64,000 bases of DNA, taken from NCBI GenBank assembly GCA_022842065.1, contig JALHQH010000030.1:62001-126000 (forward strand), written 5' to 3'. The notes beneath the pieces are model-generated. The model was given only the letters and a program-made list of their open reading frames with translations. It did no database searches and had not been told where the DNA came from. The position numbers and the translations under genes are program-made. Source of the stretch: Caldilineaceae bacterium. Its GTDB lineage: Bacteria > Chloroflexota > Anaerolineae > Caldilineales > Caldilineaceae. Shown piece after piece: positions 25,152-34,778 of the stretch. Each line of letters starts with the position of its first letter. Position 1 is the stretch's first letter.

Positions 25152-26645
25152 TCAAGCCAGGAAGTTCATCTCTGGCCGTAGATCCCACCGGTGCTGATCG
25201 GGGGGATTCGTATTGCGTGCCCAGGCGCGTAAGACGGCATTATCTTTCCGTTTATCAGCCATCGTGACGGCGATCAGTTCTGGATTCCATTCGGCCAAGA
25301 CCAGATCTGTTAATTCATGACGAATTGCCTGACAGCTTGGATCCTGCGCCCGATCGACTACCTCACCCGGATCCTCGGCCAGGTTAAAAAGTTGGGGTTC
25401 CAGGCCGTGATAATAGATCAGCTTCCACGCGTCTTTGCGGACCATGCGCTGATAGGTTTTCCCCTCATCAATCTTGCGGGGGACATATTCATCGGCACAA
25501 TATTCGGAAAAGGCGAGATCGTCCCAATTTGGGGTGGCGCGCTCAGGCGAAATCAACCCCAGGAAACTGCGCCCTGGCGAATTAGGCAAGGCCGGCGCAC
25601 CGAGCGCATCGAGCATGGTCGCGTTGACATCAAGTGCGCTGATCACCCGGTTGCTGCGCTGGCCGGGCGCAATCACTCCTGGCCATGATACAATCAACGG
25701 CACCTTGACCGATTCCTCGTAAAAGACATGTTTCCACCAAAGGCCATGTTCCCCCTGCATATCGCCATGATCCGAAGTATAGACAATCAGGGTATTGTCG
25801 GCGAAACCATTGGCCGCCAGCGCGTCTAGGATTTGGCCGACCATAATGTCAACCCGATGGACCAACCCCCAATACGCAGCGCGTGAACGCAAAATCTCTT
25901 CATCGCTCACATCTACAATGCCGGTGTGTTCGCGCCAGGCGCGGAGAAAAGGATGGGTCACCTGCTCATGCGCTTGGGGCCGCTGCGGCATCGTCATCTG
26001 ATCGGCATAGACAGCATAATCTTCGCTGCGGGCCACATAGGGTGGATGCGGCAACATCAGCCCAACAGAGATGCTAAAAGGGTCGACCTGCCCGGCCGCG
26101 CGCTGTTTTACCCCCAACTGATTGAGATAGGCAACGGTCGTGGCGGTCACCTCTTCGTCATGCACCTGATAGGCCGACTGTCCAGCCCCGGATTTGGTCA
26201 GACTGATCCGGTCCGGTCCCGCGGTGCCGTCGAGCACGCCACGGTCGGGGCCACGCCCGCCGATGTAATTGCCGCTATGGTCGCCGACCAGCCGCTCGGC
26301 ATAACCGTGCAACTGATCCGGGCCGACAGAATGCATCCGCCCAACCAACACGGGCTGATAGCCCGCTGCGCCCATCGCGTGCGCCATGGTCGGGATACTT
26401 GAATCGAGACCGTGGCTATTGGTCCACACCTGGTTTTGATAGGGATGCCGCCCCGTCAACATCGCCATGCGGGAGGGCACACAGATCGGCGAGTTGCAAT
26501 AGGTGTTGGTAAAAAGTGCGCCACCCGCCGCCAAGCGGTCCAAATTGGGCGTCTGCACCAACCGATCACCATAACAGCCGGTGACATAGGGATTGTGTTG
26601 ATCAGTGTGGATATACAGCAGATTGGGACGGCGTTGCTCGTTCAT
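25152..26645 (-). CDS. Type I sulfatase (alkaline phosphatase superfamily)
   Basis: The 497-residue protein begins with the metal-binding YIHTDQHNPYVTGCYG and has the sulfatase signature ICVPSRMAMLTGR, whose Cys would be converted to formylglycine. Later metal ligands are YTSDHGDMQGEHGLWWKH. No signal peptide is seen, so it may be cytoplasmic. Members cleave sulfate or phosphonate esters, often from polysaccharides or choline sulfate. It would need a formylglycine-generating enzyme; the FGE-like domain of the DGR target lacks the catalytic cysteines and is not a candidate. Confidence 0.92.
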   Translation of the reverse strand: MNEQRRPNLLYIHTDQHNPYVTGCYGDRLVQTPNLDRLAAGGALFTNTYCNSPICVPSRMAMLTGRHPYQNQVWTNSHGLDSSIPTMAHAMGAAGYQPVLVGRMHSVGPDQLHGYAERLVGDHSGNYIGGRGPDRGVLDGTAGPDRISLTKSGAGQSAYQVHDEEVTATTVAYLNQLGVKQRAAGQVDPFSISVGLMLPHPPYVARSEDYAVYADQMTMPQRPQAHEQVTHPFLRAWREHTGIVDVSDEEILRSRAAYWGLVHRVDIMVGQILDALAANGFADNTLIVYTSDHGDMQGEHGLWWKHVFYEESVKVPLIVSWPGVIAPGQRSNRVISALDVNATMLDALGAPALPNSPGRSFLGLISPERATPNWDDLAFSEYCADEYVPRKIDEGKTYQRMVRKDAWKLIYYHGLEPQLFNLAEDPGEVVDRAQDPSCQAIRHELTDLVLAEWNPELIAVTMADKRKDNAVLRAWARNTNPPDQHRWDLRPEMNFLA

Positions 26646-26682
26646 GATTTGGCTCCAGCAGTGGTTGGTCGTCAGTCGTCGG

Positions 26683-27342
26683 TTATCGGTACTTTAGCCA
26701 GTAATAGGCCAGCTTGGTATACTCGTCAAAGATCATCTTTGGGTGGTTCTCATCCAGCCACCAGTCGTCGAGGTTAAAGCGATAGGGCTCGGGATAATAG
26801 CTTTGGGGCGTGGGGGCCATGCGAAAGGTAGGTGCTTTACCCTGCAAAATATGGCGCGCACTAAAGGCAACCCGGCGCGCATAACTGCTACTGGTGACGA
26901 TGATCATCGACTGTTGGCCGTTCGCCTGCGCGGCCCGCACCAGGCTGTCAACGCGCGCATAGGTGCTGTTGTCAAAGGCGTCGGAGAAAAGCAGCGCATC
27001 GGCTGGCACGCCAGCCTGCACCGCCATATGGCCCGCAATCTCATCCCAGGGCTTCTCCATCACCTCGAAGGGCTCTTTGCTGATCACCGCCAACTCAACC
27101 GGAAAGTGACCAAGGAAGAGCATTTTTTTGCCATAGCCCTGGTGATAGAGATCAAGCCCATAGTGGATCTCCGGCAGGGTGCCGGAGATGACCACAATCA
27201 GATCGACCGGCTGCAATTCATCCGCAACGGTGAGAAAGGCCCCGATCTGGTAGAGCAGGGGGCGACGCACGCTATAAAGCAGGAGTGCAATCAACAATAA
27301 AGTGCCAAGCAGGATCACCGCCCGGCGCTGACGGGTCAACAT
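26683..27342 (-). CDS. DUF218 (YdcF/SanA-like) membrane-anchored protein
   Basis: The protein has an N-terminal membrane helix (AVILLGTLLLIALLL) followed by a DUF218 domain: LIVVISGTLPEIHYGLDLYH, LFLGHF, DNSTYARVDSLV and MIIVTSSSYARRVAFSARH. Family members act at the cell envelope and are linked to undecaprenyl-phosphate or surface polysaccharide metabolism in some bacteria, but no reaction is firmly known. The frame is open upstream to a TTG at 27444; the ATG at 27342, just before the membrane helix, is preferred. The next stretch upstream holds a 13-base tandem repeat. Confidence 0.8.
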   Translation of the reverse strand: MLTRQRRAVILLGTLLLIALLLYSVRRPLLYQIGAFLTVADELQPVDLIVVISGTLPEIHYGLDLYHQGYGKKMLFLGHFPVELAVISKEPFEVMEKPWDEIAGHMAVQAGVPADALLFSDAFDNSTYARVDSLVRAAQANGQQSMIIVTSSSYARRVAFSARHILQGKAPTFRMAPTPQSYYPEPYRFNLDDWWLDENHPKMIFDEYTKLAYYWLKYR

Positions 27343-27468
27343 AGGCAAAAGGCTGATCTTCCAGTAATGATGATGGTCGGGAATTGGTAGAGCTACAAGC
27401 GCACGTAAGCGTGGCTTTGGATGAACCTTATCATAACGGGGCAAGCTTTGTCAACGGCGATTGTTGTT

Positions 27469-27533
27469 GCCCCCTGGTTGTGCCCCCTGGTTGTGCCCCC
27501 TGGTTGTGCCCCCTGGTTGTGCCCCCTGGTTGT
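27469..27533. repeat. 13-base tandem repeat
   Basis: Five perfect copies of gccccctggttgt lie in the gap between the DUF218 gene and the truncated Uma2 gene. The unit is not a multiple of three and no gene is supported across it. Confidence 0.95.
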
Positions 27534-27615
27534 GCTTAGTGCTTGAAGGCAGCCAAGAACTATTGTAGAATGTCCCTATAAATGTATGTGCAGTTATGCC
27601 CCGAAAGGTAAGCTG

Positions 27616-27891
27616 ATGCCAGAAACAATCACAGAAACGATCACAGAAACGATCATCGCGACGGAACAGCCAGCGGTTGCGCAACAACAAAGCAAGCTGG
27701 TCGCCAATCACGCGGCAACAAAAACAAATGGTGCAGTCACCCCGCAAGCTTGGTTCCCACCCCTCGAAAGTGGCGACCGACTGGCGCGCGCCGAATTTGA
27801 ACGCCGCTACAACGCGCGCCCTGACCTCAAAAAAGCTGAACTCATCGAAGGGCAGCAACACCAACCATTCAATCCGACCCTAATCCGCTGA
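27616..27891 (+). pseudogene. Truncated Uma2 family gene
   Basis: The 91-residue product reads like the start of a Uma2 protein: a low-complexity lead with repeated TETI, then [20 protein letters not shown] and KKAELIEG, which in relatives is followed by the nuclease core. Here it stops after about 12 further residues ([12 protein letters not shown]). The core motifs seen in the complete gene at 24489-25070 are missing. A ribosome site (aaaggtaag) and ATG remain, so a short peptide could be made, but nuclease function should be lost. Confidence 0.65.
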
Positions 27892-27896
27892 CCACG

Positions 27897-29684
27897 CTAC
27901 CCCACAAAGACCGGCTGCACTTGGCCCCAAGCCGGTGGCTTTACCTGCTCTTCCAACTCGCCTTGCACCTGGTTGAGCCGCCAGTAGAGGCCACGTTGGG
28001 CCATCAACTGGGGGTGGCTGCCACTTTCGGCGATCTGCTTATCATCGAGGACAACGATCTGATCGGCCTTGCGGATGGTGGAGAGGCGGTGTGCGATCAT
28101 AATCGTGGTGCGCCCCACCATCAGCCGTTCCAGTGCTTCCTGGATCAACTGTTCGGTTTCCGTGTCGACGGCGGAGGTGGCTTCGTCGAGGATCAGGATC
28201 GGCGCGTTTTTGAGCACAGCACGCGCAATCGAAAGGCGTTGTTTCTGGCCGCCAGAGAGCTTAACCCCGCGCTCACCGATCATCGTGTCGTAGCCCTTGG
28301 GCAGCGCCATGATAAAGTCGTGGGCATTGGCGACCTTGGCGGCTTCAATAATCTCCTCCGCCGTGGCATCTTCGCGACCAAAGAGAATATTTTCCCTGGC
28401 GGTGCCGTGGAAGAGAAAGACATCCTGTAAGACGATGCTGATCTGGCGGCGTAGACTTTCGAGCGTTAGGTCGCGCAGATCATGGCCGTCCAGGGTGATG
28501 CTGCCCTGGGTGACATCATAGAAGCGCGGGACCAGGCTGGCCAGGGTTGTCTTGCCCACACCGGTGGGGCCAACGAGGGCCACGGTCGAGTGCGGGGGGA
28601 CAGTCAGGCTAATGTCGCGCAAGACCGGCTCATGCTCCCCGTAACCAAAGCTGACATTGTTAAAGGCCAGCGCACCTTGCGCCAACCCCGGCAAAGTCAG
28701 CCCACCCATTTGCTGCTGGCCCTCCTGCTCTTCATCCAACAATTCGGTGACCCGCTCGGCACTGGCCGCGGCTTCCTGGATCTTCTCCCAGGCGTCACTC
28801 AGGTGGTGCAGCGGCTGGTAGAAGAGTTCAAGGTAGAGGAAGAAGGCGACCAGATCTTCAATCGCCAGGGTCTGGTTGAGGATGAGCCGGCCGCCAAAGT
28901 AGATGACTACAATTGTGCCCAGCGCCGAGGTGAATTGGATAAAGGGCTGGAAGATCGCCATCATCTTGAGCGCATAGAGCAGCGAATCGCGGTAACGGTC
29001 GATCCGCCGCCAGATCCGATCCAACTCGCTCTCTTCGCGCGTAAAGGTCTTGATCTCACGGATGCCAGAGAGGTTGTCGGCGAGAATCGCGTTGAGTTCG
29101 CCCAACTCATGTTGGCGCTCGACAAAGGCCGGGCGTACAAAGTGCGCATAAAGGCGCAGCGAAACATAGATCAACGGCATCGGCGCCATGCTCAGCAGGG
29201 TGAGCTGCCAGTTAAGCCCCAGCAATACCGCCATCACGCCAAAGAGGGTGAGCACGTTGACAATGATATCGGGCAGCGCGTGGGCGATCAGCAACTCGAA
29301 CTTGTCGGTGTCGTTGACCACGCGCGACATCAGTTGGCCGGTCTGTTTATCTTCGTAGAAACGCAGGGAAAGCTTTTGCAGATGTTCATAAACCAGCTTG
29401 CGCGCCTCTGCCACGACGCCCCAGCCGGCGACATGGGCCATATAGCTGCGCAGAAATTGGAGCGCGGCGCGGGCGGTGTAGACCCCAAGGGCGAGGAGTG
29501 CCAGGCGTGTCACCAATGCCTGGTTAAATTGGCCGTCGGCGCTGGTGACGGCCCCGACCATTGTCTTGATAATCCAGGGGATGAGCAACTGCACCGCCAC
29601 CAGCGCCAACATACTGATAATGGTGATGATCAGGGTGCCCGTATATTTTTTAGCATAAAGCCAGAGAAAGTTGAACGGTTTCAT
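27897..29684 (-). CDS. ABC transporter, fused permease and ATPase (multidrug/lipid exporter type)
   Basis: The 595-residue half-transporter has six predicted membrane helices in residues 1-310 and an ATPase domain with Walker A GPTGVGKTT, Q-loop, signature LSGGQKQR, Walker B ILILDEATSAVD and switch His in IAHRLSTI. It would act as a homodimer exporting lipids, drugs or peptides. It has standard length and no partner nearby. It is not closely similar to the synthetase-linked exporter at 7932. The start matches the conserved beginning of the family. Confidence 0.93.
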   Translation of the reverse strand: MKPFNFLWLYAKKYTGTLIITIISMLALVAVQLLIPWIIKTMVGAVTSADGQFNQALVTRLALLALGVYTARAALQFLRSYMAHVAGWGVVAEARKLVYEHLQKLSLRFYEDKQTGQLMSRVVNDTDKFELLIAHALPDIIVNVLTLFGVMAVLLGLNWQLTLLSMAPMPLIYVSLRLYAHFVRPAFVERQHELGELNAILADNLSGIREIKTFTREESELDRIWRRIDRYRDSLLYALKMMAIFQPFIQFTSALGTIVVIYFGGRLILNQTLAIEDLVAFFLYLELFYQPLHHLSDAWEKIQEAAASAERVTELLDEEQEGQQQMGGLTLPGLAQGALAFNNVSFGYGEHEPVLRDISLTVPPHSTVALVGPTGVGKTTLASLVPRFYDVTQGSITLDGHDLRDLTLESLRRQISIVLQDVFLFHGTARENILFGREDATAEEIIEAAKVANAHDFIMALPKGYDTMIGERGVKLSGGQKQRLSIARAVLKNAPILILDEATSAVDTETEQLIQEALERLMVGRTTIMIAHRLSTIRKADQIVVLDDKQIAESGSHPQLMAQRGLYWRLNQVQGELEEQVKPPAWGQVQPVFVG

Positions 29685-29836
29685 GAGTCTCGTTTGGAAT
29701 CGGTGATAAGAGTTGACAGTTAAACGGCAATCGTTCTATTGTAACGGTGCCTTGCTCGCCTGGCAAGTAGTATTACCCCATCGCCTTTTCGTAGTGGCTT
29801 GGGTTCAACCGGATCGCAGGGAATTGACAACTGGGA

Positions 29837-29916
29837 GCACCTGTTGAAACAGGTGCCTGAGATGCGAAACCCGTTTAAACGGGTTTCTGCATATCAGCCC
29901 CAGGTTTCAACCTGGG
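29837..29916. repeat. Cluster of three hairpins
   Basis: Successive palindromes: gcacctgttgaaacaggtgc (29837-29856), aaacccgtttaaacgggttt (29867-29886) and cccaggtttcaacctggg (29899-29916). The flanking tgagatgcgaaaccc matches the arm of the repeat at 21482-21554. Confidence 0.85.
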
Positions 29917-29966
29917 TGGGAATTCGCGGGCAATATTTTCGTAGTCATCCCTACTGATTGTGATTG

Positions 29967-29995
29967 TTGACGAAGTTACACTATTCGCGTATAAT
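29967..29995 (+). promoter_or_regulatory. Sigma-70 promoter of thioredoxin reductase
   Basis: TTGACG, a 17-base spacer and a perfect TATAAT give a near-consensus promoter. Transcription would begin near 30002, leaving a leader of about 145 bases before the start at 30148. Confidence 0.75.
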
Positions 29996-30016
29996 GCACT
30001 ATAGAAAATATAGTGA
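29991..30016 (+). promoter_or_regulatory. Candidate operator overlapping the -10 box
   Basis: The inverted repeat cactata-gaaaa-tatagtg follows the -10 box directly. The string ataatgcactata plus tatagtg recurs on the minus strand at 45021-45043, upstream of the GNAT gene, which suggests a shared binding site. Confidence 0.4.
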
Positions 30017-30147
30017 AAATCGAACTCATCGCTGACTTTAAAAACTGCTGGTACAATGGCTGGTAAAGAGCCGGCTATAGAGCCGGCTATAGAGACGCAA
30101 GTGGCCGGTGCAATTAGTTGATGAGTTGAAAAATGAGGAGCAAATCG

Positions 30148-31221
30148 ATGACAAACGGTCAAGTTTACACAAATGGCGCAGCGGCCCAGAATGGACATTC
30201 CGCGGATCGCCATGTGGAAAATGTAATTGTGATTGGCAGTGGTCCCGCCGGTTTCACCGCGGGCCTTTATACGGCGCGTGCCAACTTGTCGCCGCTGTTG
30301 ATTACCGGCAATGAGTACGGCGGTCAGGTCAGCATTACCTATGATGTGGAGAATTACCCTGGTTTTCCCGAAAGCGTGACCGGGCCAGGCTTAGTCGAGA
30401 AGATGAAAGAGCAAGCCGAAAAATTCGGCACGCGCATCGAATTTGACTACGTCACCGAGATTGTCACCGACCAACATCCCTTCTTGGTGCGCACGACCAA
30501 CGGTAAAGAGTATGCCACCAAGGCGATCATCCTGGCCACTGGCGCGCGGCCCCGCTTCCTGGGCGTGCCCGGCGAAAAGGATTATACCGGCAAGGGCGTC
30601 AGCTATTGTGGCACTTGTGATGGTTTCTTCTTCCGCGGCAAGGACATCGTCGTGGTCGGTGGTGGTGATAGCGCTGTTGAAGAAGGGCTCTTCCTGACCA
30701 AATTTGCGACCAAGGTACGGGTTCTCCACCGCCGCGATACCCTGCGCGCCAGCAAGATCTTGCAGGATCGTGCCTTTGCCAATGAGAAGATGGAATTCGT
30801 CTGGAACAAAGTGGTGACAGAAGTGCTCGGCGACGCCACCGGCAAGGTAACCGGCGTCAAGGTCGAGGATACGGTCACGGGTGAAGAAAGCACGTTGACG
30901 ACTGATGGCGTCTTCATCTTTGTCGGCCACATTCCGAATAACCAGATCTTACAGGGCAAGTTCCAACTCGACGAAGATGGCCATCTGATCACCGATCGCT
31001 ACAGCCGGACCAATATTCCTGGGATCTTTGCCGGCGGCGAGATCATGGACAAGGTCTTTAAGCAGGTGGCGACCAGCGTCGGCCAGGGTTGTGCCGCGGC
31101 GATGCAGACTACCCGTTGGCTCGAAGAGTTCGAGTCCGACCATCACATCGACTTGACCCAGGATCCACGCGATTTTGGCATTCAGGGCATCAAAGCCCAG
31201 GTACCACTGGGCACTTGGTAA
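30148..31221 (+). CDS. trxB: Thioredoxin reductase
   Basis: The flavoprotein has an FAD-binding [19 protein letters not shown], the redox-active [10 protein letters not shown] (CxxC), the NADPH-binding [17 protein letters not shown] and HRRDTLRAS, and the second FAD motif GIFAGGE. It reduces thioredoxin at the expense of NADPH in the cytoplasm. The active-site spacer residues are Gly-Thr rather than the common Ala-Thr. The ATG at 30148 follows gaggagc; an ATG at 30133 overlaps that ribosome site and is less likely. An N-terminal extension of about 20 residues precedes the FAD fold. No thioredoxin gene lies next to it. Confidence 0.93.
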   Translation: MTNGQVYTNGAAAQNGHSADRHVENVIVIGSGPAGFTAGLYTARANLSPLLITGNEYGGQVSITYDVENYPGFPESVTGPGLVEKMKEQAEKFGTRIEFDYVTEIVTDQHPFLVRTTNGKEYATKAIILATGARPRFLGVPGEKDYTGKGVSYCGTCDGFFFRGKDIVVVGGGDSAVEEGLFLTKFATKVRVLHRRDTLRASKILQDRAFANEKMEFVWNKVVTEVLGDATGKVTGVKVEDTVTGEESTLTTDGVFIFVGHIPNNQILQGKFQLDEDGHLITDRYSRTNIPGIFAGGEIMDKVFKQVATSVGQGCAAAMQTTRWLEEFESDHHIDLTQDPRDFGIQGIKAQVPLGTW

Positions 31222-31254
31222 TCGTAAAAAGCTGATAGACGTACCCAGTGCCTC

Positions 31255-31378
31255 TTCGTAGCGGCATGATATTTCGTAGCGGCATGATATTTCGTAGCGG
31301 CATGATATTTCGTAGCGGCATGATATTTCGTAGCGGCATGATATTTCGTAGCGGCACGATATATCGTGCCGCTACGAA
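31255..31378. repeat. 18-base tandem array capped by a perfect palindrome
   Basis: Five identical copies of gcggcatgatatttcgta are followed by a variant that forms a perfect 34-base palindrome (31345-31378). There are no unique spacers, so this is not a CRISPR array. It lies directly after the trxB stop. Confidence 0.95.
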
Positions 31379-31400
31379 GATGGGTGATAAGTCTTGTGAA

Positions 31401-31448
31401 TAACACAACAGCGGGGCGCAAAGTACTTTGCGCCCCGCTGTTGTGTTA
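31401..31448. repeat. Perfect 48-base palindrome
   Basis: Two 24-base arms (taacacaacagcggggcgca and onward) meet with no spacer at 31424/31425. It ends two bases before the MurJ start codon and would form a cruciform or a strong RNA hairpin. Confidence 0.95.
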
Positions 31449-31450
31449 AA

Positions 31451-33121
31451 ATGCATCCCATGCCGCACACTGAACCACCGACCACGCAACCAATTGCTAC
31501 TGCGCAACCTGGCGCGGAGCAAGTTCCCACCGATCCGCCAGCTACCCCCCCAAGCGCGCTTGCTGCGACCACCCCACCCAGCAGCTTGGGCCGCAGTGCC
31601 TTGCTCCTTTCTATCGGTAATATTGCCAGCCGCGTGCTCGGCCTGGCCCGCGAGATGGTGATCGCACGCACTTTTGACGATGCATTGGTGAGTGCTTTTA
31701 CGATTGCCAGCCAAGTGCCAACGTTACTCTATGATTTTTTGATCGGCGGCATGTTGAGCGCCGCGCTGGTGCCGGTCTTGAGTGACTATGCCCACCGTGA
31801 TCGCGACGAATTTGCACGGTTAGTTGGCTTGTTGCTCACCCTCTTCGGTACGTTACTCCTGATTTTGACCGGCCTGCTCTATCTAGCCGCGCCGCAGGTG
31901 GCCTGGCTGCTGGCCGGTGGCTTTACCCGCACTGACCCCACCCTCTTGCCTTTGACCACTGATCTAATCCGCGCGATTACGCCGGCGGTCTGGCTTTTTA
32001 GCATGGCTGGATTGCTCACAGCTGTGCTCTATGCCTTGCAACGCTTTACCTGGCCGGCGCTGGCAACGGCATTCTATAATCTGGGCATTGTCCTGGCCGC
32101 GCCCTTGCTGGCCGGGCGCATAGGGGTGCAAAGCTTGGTGGTGGGTATTCTAGCCGGTGCCGTGGCCCAATTTTTGCTCATGGCACTGGATCTCTACCAG
32201 GTAGGCTTCAAGTTGCGGCCGGGGTTCAACTGGCGGCATCCCGCCCTTGCCCGTGTGTTGCGCCTCTATCTGCCGATTGCGCTAGGATTGGTTGTTATGC
32301 TTTTTCAGGTGGGGTTAGATCGGCGGTTGGCCAGCGGGGCCGAGGCGGCCAGCCTGGCATGGATGCGCTATGCCACGACGCTACAGCAACTACCGTTGGG
32401 GCTGATCAGTGTGGCGATTTCGTTGGCGGCGTTACCGCGCCTTAGCCAATATTTTGCCACTGGGCAAGAACTTGCTTATCGCCAGACCTTGGGGCGCGGT
32501 TTACGCATGGTCATGCTCTTGATCATCCCAGCCACGGTTGGCCTCTGGTTTCTGGGCGAACCGTTGACCGAGTTACTCTTTGGCAGCGACCGCGTTAATG
32601 CCACCAACACGACCCAGATTGTACTGGCCTTGCAGATATATCTGGTTGGCATGGTTTTTGCTGCGATCGATTTCCCACTCAACTATGCCTTTTATGCGCG
32701 CAACAATACCCTCTTGCCGGCACTGGTCGGCCTCGTCAGCGTGCTAGTCTATGTGATCGTCGCCTTTACGCTTTTACCCCGTTTTGGCTATTTGGGATTA
32801 GTCTGGGCCGATAGTGCCAAACAGGCCAGCCATGCACTGGTAATGTTGCTGCTTGCCCATCGGCGGATCGGTGGGTTGCAGGCACAAGTGGTGCGTGGCG
32901 CGGTACAAATGGCCCTGGCGGCGATCCCAATGGCCGTGCTGATTGGCAGCGTTCACTACCTGCTACAGGGGCAATGGCCTACATACTGGCTATACAACGG
33001 GCTGAGTGTGACTGCGTTGGGTGCGCTTGGCCTAACCCTCTATTTGTTTATGCTACAGCGCCTGGGCTTGGCTGAAGTGGCACAATTGCAATTACTCATA
33101 CGCACACGCCTGGGTTTATAA
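31451..33121 (+). CDS. murJ: Lipid II flippase MurJ
   Basis: The 556-residue protein is strongly hydrophobic with about 14 predicted helices. The family start SALLLSIGNIASRVLGLARE and the segment FLIGGMLSAALVPVLSDYA are characteristic of MurJ/MviN. It moves lipid II across the inner membrane for peptidoglycan synthesis. An extra hydrophilic lead of about 45 residues (rich in Thr and Pro) precedes the first helix. The ATG lies immediately after a 48-base palindrome and has no visible ribosome site, so translation may be modulated by that structure or a later start may be used. Confidence 0.92.
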   Translation: MHPMPHTEPPTTQPIATAQPGAEQVPTDPPATPPSALAATTPPSSLGRSALLLSIGNIASRVLGLAREMVIARTFDDALVSAFTIASQVPTLLYDFLIGGMLSAALVPVLSDYAHRDRDEFARLVGLLLTLFGTLLLILTGLLYLAAPQVAWLLAGGFTRTDPTLLPLTTDLIRAITPAVWLFSMAGLLTAVLYALQRFTWPALATAFYNLGIVLAAPLLAGRIGVQSLVVGILAGAVAQFLLMALDLYQVGFKLRPGFNWRHPALARVLRLYLPIALGLVVMLFQVGLDRRLASGAEAASLAWMRYATTLQQLPLGLISVAISLAALPRLSQYFATGQELAYRQTLGRGLRMVMLLIIPATVGLWFLGEPLTELLFGSDRVNATNTTQIVLALQIYLVGMVFAAIDFPLNYAFYARNNTLLPALVGLVSVLVYVIVAFTLLPRFGYLGLVWADSAKQASHALVMLLLAHRRIGGLQAQVVRGAVQMALAAIPMAVLIGSVHYLLQGQWPTYWLYNGLSVTALGALGLTLYLFMLQRLGLAEVAQLQLLIRTRLGL

Positions 33122-33135
33122 ATGGGTTTAGACTA

Positions 33136-33193
33136 GCGCTTGTCATGATTTAGCAGTTTCCATACGAGTAAAAATGCTAAATCATGACAGCGC
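33136..33193. repeat. Inverted repeat after murJ
   Basis: Arms gcgcttgtcatgatttagca and tgctaaatcatgacagcgc (one base insertion) enclose 19 bases, starting 15 bases past the murJ stop. It probably acts as a transcription end. Confidence 0.8.
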
Positions 33194-33315
33194 CAACTAT
33201 CATTAGACTCATCGATCTGTGCAATCAGCTAGGATCAAACTGTGCCATTACGACAACTGTGCGTATAATAAAGAAAAATTAGTCGTCATCTTGATTGATA
33301 AGGAAGCAAAGACCA

Positions 33316-33648
<333 letters not shown>

Positions 33649-33682
33649 TCCATTACAAGGGATAAATGGTAAGTATCGCTTT

Positions 33683-34426
33683 TTATTTCAGGGCAAGTAC
33701 TGGTCGCTGCAGGCGCAGGCGCGTCGGATTTAATAAACTCCAGGCGAGCGTGTGTAAAAACCAGCAGAGCCAGAAGTTATGTGTATAGAAGAAGAGCACC
33801 GTCGTCAGTAAGAGCATCGCCGCTTTAAATAGCCTGAGCAGCGCGGTTGGTTGATGACGAAGAATAGATGGCAACGCAAGCAGTGCGGCCAGCCAGATTG
33901 CCCAATAACTTGCCGGTGTGCTGGCAAGGCCATAGGCGATCAAGGTTTCCCACAGGGCACCGCGCAGAAATGACCAATAAAATTCTTCGGCACCGATATG
34001 GAGGGCAGGCAATAAACTCCAGCCTGGCGTAACGAGTACCTTGGAGGACTCTTTGTGGGCAAAAAGCGGAGAGCTGGCCTGGAATGGCTGATCAGCGGTC
34101 GTCTTATCGCTGGTTGGTTCATCGTGGGTCAGGTTAATTAGGGTGCGGACAAAGATCAGCAAGAGTAAGAGGATGCCGATTAGTCCTAACCCGAGGCCAA
34201 AGCTGGCTAACCAGTTAATGCCGGTCAATCCAAGTAACCGTGGCGAGAGACCACCGGTAATGAGGCCCACGTAAGGGAGCAGCACCCAGTGTATTAACAA
34301 AAGTGGTTGACGAAAACGCGGTGCGAGTAAGGGATAGATAAGTAACAGCAATAGCCCCATACTCAAACTTATCGCCAGCCAGACGAGCCCAGCATTTAAT
34401 TCAACATTGTTCATAAAAGATAACAT
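33683..34426 (-). CDS. Polytopic membrane protein, possibly CPBP/Abi-like
   Basis: The 247-residue protein has about seven hydrophobic segments. The central GAEEFYWSFLRGALWE resembles the EExxxR motif of CPBP intramembrane proteases, with extra spacing before the Arg, and HTLAWSLLNP near the end resembles the HxxxN motif. The match is loose, so a diverged protease or a non-catalytic relative are both possible. It starts only 6 bases from the start of a divergent small membrane-protein gene, meaning each promoter must lie inside the other's coding region. Confidence 0.55.
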   Translation of the reverse strand: MLSFMNNVELNAGLVWLAISLSMGLLLLLIYPLLAPRFRQPLLLIHWVLLPYVGLITGGLSPRLLGLTGINWLASFGLGLGLIGILLLLLIFVRTLINLTHDEPTSDKTTADQPFQASSPLFAHKESSKVLVTPGWSLLPALHIGAEEFYWSFLRGALWETLIAYGLASTPASYWAIWLAALLALPSILRHQPTALLRLFKAAMLLLTTVLFFYTHNFWLCWFLHTLAWSLLNPTRLRLQRPVLALK

Positions 34427-34432
34427 GTACCC

Positions 34433-34651
34433 ATGACCATTCGACGATTAGTGATCTTTATCGTCATTATACTACTGCTCGCTATCTTTCGCCCATCCGG
34501 CTTTTGGAATGAACTTAAGCGCATGTGGGAACAACGCGAAACGATCACGCGGATCCTCTTCTTTTTCGTAATGGCCTATCTACTTTATGGGATCTATAGA
34601 CTCTATACTGAAGGGTGGTTGGATCAATGGTGGCCAATTGAGGCGCGGTGA
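34433..34651 (+). CDS. Small two-helix membrane protein
   Basis: The 72-residue product has a hydrophobic N-terminal segment (LVIFIVIILLLAIF), a short charged loop (ELKRMWEQRE) and a second segment (ILFFFVMAYLLYGIY). I do not recognise a family. It starts 6 bases from the divergent CPBP-like gene and could cooperate with it. The ATG lacks a strong ribosome site. Confidence 0.5.
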   Translation: MTIRRLVIFIVIILLLAIFRPSGFWNELKRMWEQRETITRILFFFVMAYLLYGIYRLYTEGWLDQWWPIEAR

Positions 34652-34778
34652 ACTGAATGGTGGTCTTAAAAACCAGCATTCAAACATTTCGTAGAATTTT
34701 CAAAACTGTAGAATTTTCAAAACTCCGGTTTTCAAAACAACTTTGTTTTTATAACCATTGCGGTAATACGTTTGGTGC

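Larger units (their letters stand above)
29685..30147. other. Divergent promoter region between the ABC exporter and thioredoxin reductase
   Basis: This 463-base gap holds three small hairpins (29837-29916), a strong promoter (29967-29995), a palindrome just after it (29998-30016) and two copies of agagccggctat near 30067-30092. No protein gene is supported. Confidence 0.7.

Noticed and set aside
25152..26645. Sulfatase activated by the FGE domain of the DGR target
   Set aside because: The target domain lacks the catalytic cysteines and its motif region is the variable repeat, so it is unlikely to make formylglycine.
27451..27864. Minus-strand open frame over the 13-base repeat
   Set aside because: It is the complement of the truncated Uma2 gene plus repeat DNA and shows no recognisable domain.
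28482..29723. Long plus-strand frame opposite the ABC exporter
   Set aside because: It is a complement shadow of a well-supported transporter gene, with no motif of its own.
31261..31378. Possible CRISPR array
   Set aside because: The 18-base units are directly adjacent with no unique spacers and no cas genes nearby, so it is a tandem repeat.
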